From positions 1 to 64,000 of the forward strand of contig CAJJDO010000009.1 of the NCBI GenBank assembly GCA_905183005.1: a stretch of 64,000 nt of DNA, written 5' to 3'. This document shows positions 1 to 11,538 of the stretch, piece by piece. Position 1 is the stretch's first letter. The number at the start of each line of letters is the position of its first letter. Position numbers and translations under genes: made by a program. The notes below the pieces were generated by a model. The model was given only the letters and a program-made list of their open reading frames with translations, had not been told where the DNA came from and did not search any database. Source of the DNA: Paramecium pentaurelia. Lineage: Eukaryota; Ciliophora; Oligohymenophorea; Peniculida; Parameciidae.

Positions 1-128
1 CGTAATGCTTCAAGATTGTTAAAAAAGAAAAAAACTATAAAATAGAACTCTATCAACAAATATTGGACACAAGAAGTAAAATAAATAGATTTAAATTAAG
101 GGTTAATATAGGTTAGTTTTTAAATTAA

Positions 129-470
129 TCAAGTGTTACTCCTATAATTCTCCTAAAAGGAAACGGTTTTTTATAAAAAACTCTCTTAAACCTAAAAAAA
201 TTTGAAGTCTGGGTAAACCATAATATTAGATTTATCTAAATTTTAAATAATATTCTTTTACTGCAAAGGGGTGTTAAAAAAAGGATATTTTGTATTTTTA
301 ACCTAAATTTCTTTAAATCTATAATCTGAACAATACTAGTTTTCGATTTCCCATAGACAGATAGACTTATCATCATTACCAGAAGCTAATGTATTTCCAT
401 TAGGAGAGAAACAGACTGAGTTGACATCATTACTATGACCATCTAATTTGGCTTTTTATTATCCTTTTAA
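129..470 (-). pseudogene. WD40-repeat protein remnant (3' end)
   Basis: Read right to left, positions 470-340 encode one good WD40 repeat: KLDGHSNDVNSVCFSPNG, then TLASGNDDKSICLW, with GH and a W in place of the WD dipeptide. It resembles the repeats of the large Paramecium WD40 families that repeat the phrase GQQ(K)AKLDGHS. The frame then runs about 60 codons to TGA at 129-131 through sequence without repeat character. Upstream of the repeat the frame breaks within about 30 codons and no start or further repeat can be followed. I infer a degraded paralogue or the tail of a decayed gene. The repeat is clear; the gene status is less so. Confidence 0.6.
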
Positions 471-499
471 CAATTAAAAGGAATTATTTTATAGCAACC

Positions 500-1101
500 T
501 GATTAGTAGTCCAAAAATACAATAATAATTTACATTATAACTATTGCTGACTTCAAATATGTTTATCTTAAAAAAAATAATCTGTTAATTCTGGTTCTTA
601 GAAAAAATTGACTCTTTTCATCATTTGTACATGGATTGCAATGAGCCTCAAGAAGTTCAACAAAACCGGCCTAAATAAGACCAAGGTTTCCAATTTAACA
701 ATATATTTGATATAGTGAGCTATATCATTCCTATTATGATGCAAAGAATTCTAATAAATAGAAAGAGAGAGCTTGATTTAGAAATTTCTTCTCATTTTCA
801 TTTTTTCTTTTATTTATTTTTGAAGATAATTAATATTTTTTTGTTTTTTTTTAAATTGAAGGAATATTGCTTGTAGGATCTTATGTAGGCATTTTTTGAA
901 AATGAGGAGTTCATATTGTATTGTCAATATCCGCTTTAAGTGGAAAATTAGATTTTTGCGGATTTCTATAAAATGGTATTTTTCTTTATGAATAATTCCC
1001 TATAGAAATTTAATATTATAAGCCAAAATAGATAGTCTCAAAATAGAGCAATTTTATCTTATTATAACATATTTTATACTATCTAATTCACTTAGTTAAA
1101 A
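500..1101. other. AT-rich stretch, no gene seen
   Basis: No frame of convincing protein character on either strand under the ciliate code. It lies between the WD40 remnant and the first copy of the 1285-bp duplication. Confidence 0.5.
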
Positions 1102-2386
1102 TAAATTACTTGCTAGAATTGATTATAAAAATAAATGATTTGTCCCAATTTTTCAAAAACTCAAATATATCTCCAATCTAATGTCTCACCAAAAAGTATT
1201 TCAATATTCAATGAAAGAATAAAATTATTCTTTTCTTCTATTTCAAATCAGAATTTTTCGAATATGATTAAGCTTTCTAATTTTCAATCATAATTATCGT
1301 AATTACGATTGAAAATTAGTTGAATTTCAAGAGAAACTATAATCTTTTACTAAATTGAGATTGTCATGTTACTCCCTTGTTATTTTATGATATTTTTATT
1401 CTCATTTCATTTTTATAATCATACTTTCATTGATGGATTTCTCTTATTAATTTAATTTGAAAATAGTCTCGATTTATTTCAATAAATAAATTGTCTTCTT
1501 TCAGATTTTTGTTCAAAAAAGTAAATTGGAATATGCTTAAAAATCCATAAGCAAAATATTTCAAGTACTTAACTTCTAATATAAAAATGAAATGAAAATA
1601 AAAGAATCACTCTAAATATTTTAGTCCAACTAGATCATATCATTTAATTTTCATAAGTAAGCTTACAATTCAGTTAAAATTAAACCAAAAGAATAAAAGA
1701 AATTACATCTGTTAGTTAATTTATAATTCTAATGAATTTTCTTTATTACGAAAAAAAAATAATTCTTTAGGAGGGTCTCCTTATGCTTAATATTTTGAAA
1801 AGTTGTATTTATTTTAGTATTTAAAATTCAGTTGATCACAAATTTTTTTCCAAAACACTCCTATTCTTTAACATAGATTTTAGATTCTTCCCTATTATGC
1901 TTTTTTGGACTATCCTGAATAATTAAGCCTTAATACCTAAATAAATTTGTTAAAAGTTGCTTTCATATGCTACTCCAAAACATCTTTATTCATAAATTAT
2001 AGTAGAATTGTTCAGACTATTCATCAAATTATGAAATATGTTCTAATTGTTAATTATAGTACATTTTTTTCCTATGAATTAAGAGTTACAATAACAGTTG
2101 CTAAAGTTTTTTCCTTCTAGAATACTTCACATCAATCCTTTTGGCTTTCCAAGCAATTAATCTATTTCTACCTTTTTTTTCTTCTTTAAATTTAAAAATT
2201 TTTGCAATCTCTCTGAATTTTATCATCTTTGAAAGATTTTAATTATCATCAATCACATTCAAAATATCATCATATAAATATAAATTATAATGAATTAAAA
2301 GCATTTTAATTTATCCACAATTCAATCAAGAGAAAATATTTTAAAGGAAGAATAGATAAAGCAACATCATCAAAGGAGAACAAAAA
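1102..2386. repeat. Direct repeat copy 1 (1285 bp)
   Basis: Compared at several points along its length, including both ends, this copy matches 2388-3672 at a constant offset of 1286; I found no difference. The copies are separated by a single ambiguous base at 2387. The left copy ends with the first codons of the pyruvate kinase gene that is continued only after the right copy. Absence of divergence plus an N at the junction points to an unresolved overlap between two contigs rather than a biological tandem duplication. Confidence 0.95.
1277..1319. repeat. 43-bp near-perfect inverted repeat
   Basis: CTAATTTTCAATC on the left is the exact reverse complement of GATTGAAAATTAG on the right. Inside them a second short palindrome (TAATTA-TCG-TAATTA) extends the stem apart from one mismatch. 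The same element is present in the second copy at 2563-2605. It could form a strong hairpin in DNA or RNA. No function is evident; it may be a 3'-end structure or a remnant of a small mobile element. Confidence 0.7.
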
Positions 2387-2387
2387 N
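2387..2387. other. Single N (assembly gap marker)
   Basis: The only ambiguous base noticed in the window. It sits exactly between the two identical 1285-bp copies, so it probably marks a scaffold join whose flanks were not collapsed. Confidence 0.9.
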
Positions 2388-3672
2388 TAAATTACTTGCT
2401 AGAATTGATTATAAAAATAAATGATTTGTCCCAATTTTTCAAAAACTCAAATATATCTCCAATCTAATGTCTCACCAAAAAGTATTTCAATATTCAATGA
2501 AAGAATAAAATTATTCTTTTCTTCTATTTCAAATCAGAATTTTTCGAATATGATTAAGCTTTCTAATTTTCAATCATAATTATCGTAATTACGATTGAAA
2601 ATTAGTTGAATTTCAAGAGAAACTATAATCTTTTACTAAATTGAGATTGTCATGTTACTCCCTTGTTATTTTATGATATTTTTATTCTCATTTCATTTTT
2701 ATAATCATACTTTCATTGATGGATTTCTCTTATTAATTTAATTTGAAAATAGTCTCGATTTATTTCAATAAATAAATTGTCTTCTTTCAGATTTTTGTTC
2801 AAAAAAGTAAATTGGAATATGCTTAAAAATCCATAAGCAAAATATTTCAAGTACTTAACTTCTAATATAAAAATGAAATGAAAATAAAAGAATCACTCTA
2901 AATATTTTAGTCCAACTAGATCATATCATTTAATTTTCATAAGTAAGCTTACAATTCAGTTAAAATTAAACCAAAAGAATAAAAGAAATTACATCTGTTA
3001 GTTAATTTATAATTCTAATGAATTTTCTTTATTACGAAAAAAAAATAATTCTTTAGGAGGGTCTCCTTATGCTTAATATTTTGAAAAGTTGTATTTATTT
3101 TAGTATTTAAAATTCAGTTGATCACAAATTTTTTTCCAAAACACTCCTATTCTTTAACATAGATTTTAGATTCTTCCCTATTATGCTTTTTTGGACTATC
3201 CTGAATAATTAAGCCTTAATACCTAAATAAATTTGTTAAAAGTTGCTTTCATATGCTACTCCAAAACATCTTTATTCATAAATTATAGTAGAATTGTTCA
3301 GACTATTCATCAAATTATGAAATATGTTCTAATTGTTAATTATAGTACATTTTTTTCCTATGAATTAAGAGTTACAATAACAGTTGCTAAAGTTTTTTCC
3401 TTCTAGAATACTTCACATCAATCCTTTTGGCTTTCCAAGCAATTAATCTATTTCTACCTTTTTTTTCTTCTTTAAATTTAAAAATTTTTGCAATCTCTCT
3501 GAATTTTATCATCTTTGAAAGATTTTAATTATCATCAATCACATTCAAAATATCATCATATAAATATAAATTATAATGAATTAAAAGCATTTTAATTTAT
3601 CCACAATTCAATCAAGAGAAAATATTTTAAAGGAAGAATAGATAAAGCAACATCATCAAAGGAGAACAAAAA
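2388..3672. repeat. Direct repeat copy 2 (1285 bp)
   Basis: Identical to 1102-2386 at every point compared. Its last 97 bases contain the start codon and first 32 codons of the pyruvate kinase gene, and this copy runs on without a break into the rest of that gene. This is therefore the authentic genomic context; the left copy is a truncated version of the same contig end. Confidence 0.95.
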
Positions 3673-5539
3673 TTGTTTGTTCTATAAACGAAAAAACGTG
3701 CGAAATCGATGTCATTAGAAATATGATAAAAGCGGGTGCTAATGCACTCAGGTTTATTGTTATAAAATTTTATTGATTAGTATTAACACAGCATACACAC
3801 ATAATAGAAAATAATATGAGAAATTAAAAATCATCAGGGATTAATTAGAGTAAGAATTAGATCAGACAATTCCAATTAATATGATGCTTTAAGGTAAGAT
3901 AACGAGAATAGGCCAATTAAGATAACCCGAAATATATTTGAAAGTATTATTATTCTCAAAGAATAGAAAGGGAATATAATAAGAATAACCTAAGATAATA
4001 AAGTGATTGGAGATGAAAATATCATTTGTGTAGATTAAGATGAACTTTTTACACAAGCAAAGGTTGGAGATTAAATATACATTGATTATAGTTAAGTTGT
4101 GCTAAAGATCAAAGCATTAGAAACTGATTAAGAGTAAAAATTAGAAGAAATTACATAGGGCTAAATCGATATTAATGGAAAAATATCCAGATTTGTATCC
4201 CACAGAAGCGATATTTAGAAACACTATATTTGAGTAAGATAAATCAGAAAAAAGTAAAATGTAGTCTAAAAGTTCTTTATCAAGTGATAATTCAAGAAGC
4301 GGTTCATCAACTTAATTGTAATCAAAAAAACAAAAATATATTGATTAAATCATTCAAAATAAAAAGCAAAAACTTGCTACAAAAACTTTAGTAGTTTTCA
4401 TTTGTCAAATTGAGTAGAATTGTAAAATTATACCTCAATATAAGGCTTAATGAGACCATTTAAACCTTTATTTATAACAAATAAAACAACAGAATAAAAA
4501 TAGATAGTAAAAGAGTCAAATGACAGTGATGAAGAAATAGAAACATAGATAACCTCTAAAGATATCAATGATTTCACTATTGCCAAAAGATTAGATTTCG
4601 ATTCAATAACATTGTCAAATGTTAGTAGGCCTGAGGAAGTGCATGAAGTTCTTAAATATCTTTAAAATAGTTAAAACATTTATTAGGCTCCTCAACTAAT
4701 ATTCAAATTTTGGTTAGAATAACAACTTAAGAAGGGATAAATAATTTTGAAAAAATAATGGAAATAGCCGATGGTTGTATAATTGCGAGAGCTTATTTGG
4801 CAACTTGGGCATAAATTGAAGACGTTGTATAAATGTAGCATGACATGATATTAAATTGCAGATAACTTGTTAAACCTGTAATATTTTAATTAATTAGGTA
4901 TTAATTTCAACTTAAATTTTGGAATCTATGCTTACTTAAACAAATCCTACTTTTGCTGAAATGGGAGAGATCGCAGATGTAGTTGAATAACATATTGATG
5001 GTATCATGCTATCAGGTGAAACTACTTATGGAAATCACCCAATCAAAGTTGTTTAAGCTTTAGCAAGAATTAGCACAAATATCGAAATGCACACTAGATT
5101 GTAATATCAAGGAAATTTTTAAATAAAAATACAAGAGAATCCGATTGCTTCGATTATAGCATAAAATGCAATTTAAAACGCCTACAGGTATTTTTGGATT
5201 AAATTAGTCTGCGTGCTAAACTTATATTATTGTTTACCACAGGCGAAACAGCTTTAAGTTTATCAAAACTGCATTCTCCTTGCCCTATAGTTGCAGTTAC
5301 TGCAAAGAAAACTATTGCTAGAAATCTTAATATTGTGAATGGTGTGATTCCATTTCTTGTTGGTAGTTTAGTTGGAATTGAATAGTAAATCATTGAAAAA
5401 ATTTAGAATAACTCCAAGAATATTGGAAAATTTTAAGTAAAAAGGATGGATTAAACAAGGAGATTATATAATTAGTATATCTGGCTTGTTTGGAACATAA
5501 GAAGGCATAATCAATCAGATGACTATTTTGCTTATTTGA
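3576..5539 (+). pseudogene. Pyruvate kinase, divergent copy with frameshifts
   Basis: Pyruvate kinase makes pyruvate and ATP from phosphoenolpyruvate and ADP in the cytosol. The start ATG at 3576 opens MNQKHFNLSTIQSRENIL, then RRTKIVCSI and IKAGANA, the usual N-terminal region. Further family landmarks are GDENIICVDQDELF, KDINDF..AKRLDFD, EGINNFEKIMEIADG, IIARAYLA, STQILESM, DGIMLSGETTYGN and FTTGETALSLSKLHSPCP. Introns at 3752-3780, 3944-3966, 4134-4158 (tentative), 4878-4897 and 5188-5207 restore the frame. Between about 4160 and 4560 the usual B/A-domain junction is replaced by Ser/Lys/Gln-rich sequence. Two breaks remain, near 4700 and near 5420, after which WIKQGDYIISISGLFGTQEG leads to TGA at 5537. 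They may be real decay or sequencing error beside the contig join. The family is certain; activity is doubtful. Confidence 0.8.
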
Positions 5540-5567
5540 ATTAAGTTGTGTTATCTTAAAGAAATGA

Positions 5568-6050
5568 ATTTTATTTTTAGATTATAATTCTTCTTACATT
5601 ATTTGTTTCAAATCTAGGAGTGTTCTTAATTAATCATCTTTTTGTTATGATTATTATTTTAAGCAATTCAACACAAAAACAATATATCAAACATTTGGAG
5701 ATATATTCTAAAAAATTAAAATATATTTTTTATTAACAGCTTTATTTGCTAAAGATAGGCAAAAAATTAATGAATTGGGAGCCTTACATTACAAATTTAA
5801 GGAAACTCATTTTGATTAAAAAAAGAGAGAAATTTAAAATGTTTTGTAATATTGTTTGCAGATTGCATTTTTTCTTTTTACAGACTCAAACTTGAAAAAC
5901 ATAGCTAAAAATAATTTAATGATACTTTCATTCATTAATAAAATGATATATTTCCATTACATATTTGATAGAAAGTCTTCATATAAGATTGTAAGTTTTA
6001 ATCTTAACTTTCAAAGAACTGCCAATCTTAAAAAAGAGTAAAAATTATGA
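5568..6050 (+). pseudogene. Gene fragment of unknown family
   Basis: An open frame of about 160 codons, from just after a TGA at 5565 to TGA at 6048, has the residue balance of real coding sequence (for example LLTALFAKDRQKINELGAL and KREIQNVLQYCLQIAFFLF). It has no start codon of its own and begins immediately after pyruvate kinase. It looks like the interior of a helical protein that has lost its 5' part. I do not recognise the family. Confidence 0.4.
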
Positions 6051-9000
6051 ATTAAATATGAAAAAATTTTCATGTTATTTAATATCAATCACAAAACAAA
6101 ACAAAAAAGATTGATAATTCCAATTAATTGATCTGAATCTTAGATCAGCTGCTTTATTTATGTAATTTTATTTCTTTCGTGATTAATTGCATTAATAAAA
6201 TATAATTTACTTTTCTTTTGTCTTTATTTATTTATAGGTTAGGTTCTAATCTTAATGAAATAATTTATTAAATTTTACTTGTTATACAATCATATATTCT
6301 AATGAATAGTTATCACAATTAATCAATTTCATTCCAAATTCTCAAAATTTCAACAAAAAAAAATGTATTCCTTTTATTTATAAAAGATTTTCTTCTTTGA
6401 ATTATTGTAGATACTCACTGAATTAACACACCAATCTGTAATAACATTTATAAACCACTCATTGATCAGTTCCTAAGAGAAAGTTTAGTATGCCCATAAT
6501 ATAAAACACTAGTTTTTAATTTTTTATTATATAATAAATTATGATAAATGAGTTCATCATGAAAGTTCTAAATAATGAAATAGTTCTTGGAATAAACTAA
6601 AAGAAATCATTTATATTAACCAAAAATGATTTTTTCTATCTGCTGTTCTGATTTATATCTTTAAATAAATATTTCATTTTAAGGGGGTGTTCTGGGTTTA
6701 AGTAAAAATGCTTTAAATACTTTTTAGATAAAAATTCATTTATTTATCATTTTTTCTCGAAACTTGTTTGTTCTAATTGCGTTTCTATAACTCTGGTAAT
6801 AGTTATTGTTGTTGAGGATTATTGTTTAATTGTAAAGATTTCATGCTTTATCACTAAAATGATGATTTAGATTCTTTAAATTAATTGCATTTCTATCTAA
6901 TCGAAACAGGATTCATTTCGGATAGCTATAAAGAATTTTATAATTAGCTCTTAGAAATAACCGGAGTAGTCAGTCAAAAAGGTTGTTTTTAATAACTCTT
7001 AGGGGTTGCATTCTGATGGATCTTTTTATTGTATATTACTTAGATATTATTTCTAAAATATATTATATTTATTTAATAAATCTGTCAACAGAGTTGGACA
7101 TCAAAATTACTAATCTCTCTTTCATTCCTAAAGCTCAGGTTGGTTCCCTCATTTAAGAAATAGTATTAATTTATTCAATTTAATACTTATTATTATAATT
7201 ATTATGATAGAATAAAGGCTATTATTGAATTTAATCATTAAATATATTGAATGCAAGTATTTCTGATTTTATTAATATTTAAAGCCTGAATTTTATAATG
7301 CTTTGCAAATTGGTACTAGAGCTTGATTTTTTTTGAACATTTAAATTCTAATGAAATCTTGAACTATCATCTCAAAGCATTTTTGTATTAATTACTTATT
7401 TTCCTTTTTTATTTAAATTAGTCACAAAGATTATTTTCAATGCTCAATATTTCTTTTTTTTTTGTTTATATATTTTTATCCTCGATTACTTTTATTGAAT
7501 TTTTTCTAATCATTTAATTTTCTTATTTAAAGGTTGATCAAAATATTCAGGTTAAGTGAAAACTTGTGATGGTGATTGATGAACTCTCTTATAAGACTAA
7601 GTATGTTATCAGAATCTGAGTAGGTTTAATTTGCTCATTAAAAAATTTAATTTGTTTAATTAAAATATGATATTATCACTCTTGTAAGCGAATATCGTTA
7701 TGGTGCTTTAAATTTCTTTATATTGAACTAGCTAATCTTTGAAGCTCATCCAAATAACTAATATTAATTAAAATATAGTACTTTCTTGGTAAATTTTAAA
7801 GTTCACTTGAAGGAGTTAATTCTAATAAATTTTTTATCTCAACTAATCATTAAATTGGGATGGCATTACTGAGTTATGTGCTTTCTAATTATTAATTTAT
7901 TGTACCCTCTTTCAGAATAAAATTTATATGTCAATGATGCTGATCTTAATAAAGCATCCTGATTGTATCTGCTCTATGATGAAAGGGATGAATGTTTGGA
8001 TCCTGCTTAATCATAATAGGTGCTCTTAAAATCTTATGCATCAGTAGAAAGGTGGAACTTGCCTGTTTATTCTTGAGTACCAATCTGTTGCATCATAAAG
8101 AATTTAGGATAATGTTACTTTTTCTTCAATCCACTAATTTTGGCAGGTGAAGATTGAGATACTTATTCTTAACTTTAAGGTGGTTTCCCAAATAAAATTT
8201 CCAAGGGTTTCAATTTATTTTGGTACTTTCTTGGACTTTCTTTACTTGAATATCCTCCTTTTGAACTTTTAGCTTTTTTTTGGCCTAACTTTTCGAAATG
8301 GTTGTTGCTATCTATTATGGAGGTACGAACTTCACTTCTTAATGTTTAATAATTGCTCTAGTTAAGAAATGAAACAAACTTCTTTGTTTGCCGATTGGCT
8401 AGTATATGAAGAATGTTTTTCAGATATATCTGTCATATGAAAAATTGACATTAAAATTTATTGATATTATATTATTTTTATTTTAATATATTTTATGAAT
8501 GTAAACTTACAAGTTGATAAATATAATTTAATTGTTTCTTGTACTTTTTTTATTTAAAATTTACTAGTTGATTAAAGAAATTTGAATTAAAAAAAATTTT
8601 TGATGATTATTATTTTGAATAGATTACATTATGTACAAGTTTAAAAACAGAAAAAGATTACTGACAAGAAACTAAAATAAAAAGTGTCTTTTTAAAAGGA
8701 ATTCTAAAGAATGAATGGAATAGTAAAAAATACCTAAAATTATAATGGTAATATTTATTCTGTAGATTTTAGTAATGGAATCTAAGCAACATAAAAAGTA
8801 AATTTATATTTATCGTTATTTAAAAAGGGATCTTTATGTTGGATTGACTATGAAAACTATATTTTAGAGATAATTCATCATACAGTTTGGAAAAGGAATC
8901 AGATTAATTAATTGATTTAATTAATTTGAGATGTTTGGAGATCTGGATATACTTATTGTTTGAGTTAAAGGAACTCACGATTAATTAAATCTTCATACTT

Positions 9001-10543
9001 ATTATTAAACATACAATGTGAATTAGTTTTAATTATAAGATAGAAGTTAGTATATTCAATAATTATGAAGTCCTTCAAAATATGAAATCTTGGAGATGGA
9101 AATGATTATTTAGGCAATATTTATCATTGAAAATTGTTGAACTAATAATCGTGACAGAATTACTAATACAAAAAAAAATTAATAATGGCAATATATTTTG
9201 AAATTTTTGAAAAATAAGATTAAGTTATAATTACTTTAGAATTAATTTTAGGAGGATACTTATAAAAAAAGACCTAAGAATAAAAAGCATCGAAATTATT
9301 TCAACTTTTGCTAAGATTTCTTAAATTCTAAAATGTAAATGCTGGACTTAGACTAAATGGTAATATATAATCCTTGCATAATTGCTTAAGTTTGTAAGAG
9401 ATTATCAATATTAGCAATGATTTTGAATCAAAAGACGACACTCAAAACCATCTAGTTTTGAGATGAGGTTTGGTTGTTCAGAGATATTAAAAATTTAAGA
9501 ATATAAAATGTTTAGCAATGAAAATATCATAAAAATGCTTGGTGAACTCTAATTAGAAAGTAAGTTCATTTAGAAGTTTTAATTGCAGAAAAAGTATTTA
9601 ACATCACCAAATTTTTCTTTACTTTTATAAATCAAATAAAGATTAGATTATGAAAATTAAAGTCCAAGATAGACTCAAGTTCCTTTTTATAAGGGTTCAC
9701 TCTAGAAAAACTCTGCTCATATAGAAAACAATTAAAAAGGCAATTTCGGTCAAAAAAAAATTAATTTAATAATATTAGAACAACATCATAGATTATCTAC
9801 AAAACAAAATGAAGTCTCATCTTCCTTTTTTAGAATACTCTTTCATTTAAATACCCATTTATGAAAAAAATTCAACAAAAAGTTATTGGCAAAAATTGAA
9901 CATACTATAAAACATGTTTGTAATTTGAAGCGATTGAAAAACTAGAATCTAATAATTCTATTAAAAACTAATTTTTATGTCTGTATCTTTTATTGTAAAC
10001 TAATTTTTTCCAGCAAAGTTATAATTTAACCATATATACAATAGAATAACTACTATAATCTATTTTGAACATATTTCTAGCTTAGTATTTCAGAGATTGT
10101 TTTATGTAGATACAGTATTAGTGTTAAATATAAAATTATAATATGTAAATTGGTCGAGTGAAACCACAATCTATTCCCAAAGTTGGAGTGAGTTTTCTCA
10201 AGTTTTGCATTTCTTTTTCTTAAAATATTCTCTCCAAGACAGATGTTCATATTGATAATAAAATAAGTAGTTTGATTTAATTTTTCAATTAATTCATCCT
10301 TAACAATAATGGCTTTATATTTTAATAAGAAAATGATATTTTACTTATAAATTCTATTTATTTTTAGGAAATCTCCCTAAGATTCTTTTTTTAATAAAAT
10401 TTGTTACTTAATCGCATTTTACAAATTTATTTTAATAAAAATACAATCCTAGTGAATTAAGAGATGAATGAAAATGAAAATATATTTTGGAATAAGAATT
10501 TCAACATTAATATATTTTATGCGCGTTGGTATCAGGCTTTAAA
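6051..10543. other. 4.5-kb region without an intact gene
   Basis: By far the longest gene-poor stretch of the window. Frames of up to about 180 codons occur by chance because only TGA stops translation, but none keeps protein-like composition with introns that join neighbours. The best coding traces are described separately at 7920-8450. The rest shows only A/T-rich sequence. Elsewhere in the window genes are 25-1300 bp apart, so this is probably an area of gene decay. Confidence 0.6.
7920..8450 (+). pseudogene. Decayed coding traces
   Basis: Short pieces in different frames look once-coding: LYLLYDERDECLDPAQSQQ, SYASVERWNLPVYS, then EYQSVASQRIQDNV, and a hydrophobic stretch (GGFPNKISKGFNLFWYF) further on. 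The frames are broken by TGA codons and no intron of plausible size reconnects them. I cannot name the family. The call rests on composition only and could be wrong. Confidence 0.25.
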
Positions 10544-11442
10544 ATGGATGCAGGAATCATAAATTTTAGGCTGATAGTAGTGGCTTCAAGGAAACGAAAT
10601 AATAAAGGAAGATTTATTGAGCATCATGAATACCTCAAATCAAGAAAGGAAGAATTGATCTTTAGGAAGATTAATGAGATAGCTAAATAATGATTTACAG
10701 AAATGTAAATGGAGGGTTTAAAGTAGCTTTCACAAGAAGAAAATGTAAAAGCGGATAATTCTAATTTGAAAGAATAAATAATGATCAAAAATTTGGCTAT
10801 TCAAACATTAAGTCACGTGAAGAAAAATCAACTTGGATTAATCGTATATCCATTTATAAATTTAGATTTAATTCCTTTAAATTAAGAAGAGACCTTAAGA
10901 TATTTTCTCAAAGTAAGAAAAAGGGTTAAAAATGCCAGAATTGTCCTTAAAAGAATTTATGATTTTGCTTATACTTAAAGCTAAGTAATGAGTAGAGCCT
11001 TCATAGATAACTTTCTACAAAATAGAAATAATAGATAGAAATTAGTCCTGAACGATTAGCATAAGGATTAAAAGCATGACATTATTGAAATCGAATAATA
11101 TTTAATTTCATTTAAAGAATGCATCATATTCCTGTTTATAGACCTGTACATTCACTTCCTGATTTTGAAGCCTATAATCCAGAGGAATATACAGATGTAA
11201 AGAGGCAATCTGAATAACCTATAAAGAATAAAAGTAATCGAATTCATTTAATGGAAGGTTATAGCATTCCAAATTTTTATCTGGAGCCAGATTAAATTGA
11301 GTCTCATCTTAAAAGATAAGTTGGTGGATACATTAAAGGTTAGGGTGGTAGAAAGACAAATGCAAGGAGAATGGCTAAAATTAGTACTTTAAGAAAAAAA
11401 GAAAAGTATACCTATTAGGCTAGATATGGTATTCATAAATGA
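10544..11442 (+). pseudogene. Broken gene, unknown, basic and glutamine-rich
   Basis: Three consecutive open pieces in different frames follow each other. The first, 10544-10693 (50 codons), starts MDAGIINFRLIVVASRKRN. The second begins with ATG at 10703 and includes LGLIVYPFINLDLIPLNQEE and RVKNARIVLKRIYDFAYTQ. The third, 11119-11442, contains MHHIPVYRPVHSLPDFEAY, a GGYIKGQGGRKTNARR patch and ends RYGIHK then TGA. All three have good coding composition and run in the same direction, so they are probably one gene interrupted by frameshifts or by introns I could not place. No domain is recognised. Confidence 0.45.
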
Positions 11443-11538
11443 GTTTATATAAATTTAATAATATTAATAAGATTTAAATGGAAATCTGGCCTTTGAGATA
11501 TTAAAAAGATTAATAAATTAATAAAAGAAACTTAAAAA

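Noticed and set aside
1..60. Possible telomere at the left end.
   Set aside because: No G-rich hexamer repeats (GGGGTT/GGGTTT or complement) are present; the window begins inside the scaffold.
3276..3590. Leftward frame of about 100 codons upstream of pyruvate kinase (also at 1990-2304 in the left repeat copy), with a basic patch RNRLIAWKAKRIDVKYSRRKK.
   Set aside because: It overlaps the start of pyruvate kinase head to head when read from its first ATG, matches no family, and frames of this length arise by chance when only TGA stops translation. It remains a weak possibility from the inner ATG at 3512.
1102..3672. The duplication considered as a transposon or long terminal repeat pair.
   Set aside because: No terminal inverted repeats, no internal open transposase, no target-site duplication, and an N exactly at the join; assembly artefact is simpler.
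5199..5393. Leftward 64-codon ORF inside pyruvate kinase.
   Set aside because: Antisense to conserved pyruvate kinase sequence (FTTGETALSL and following); a shadow.
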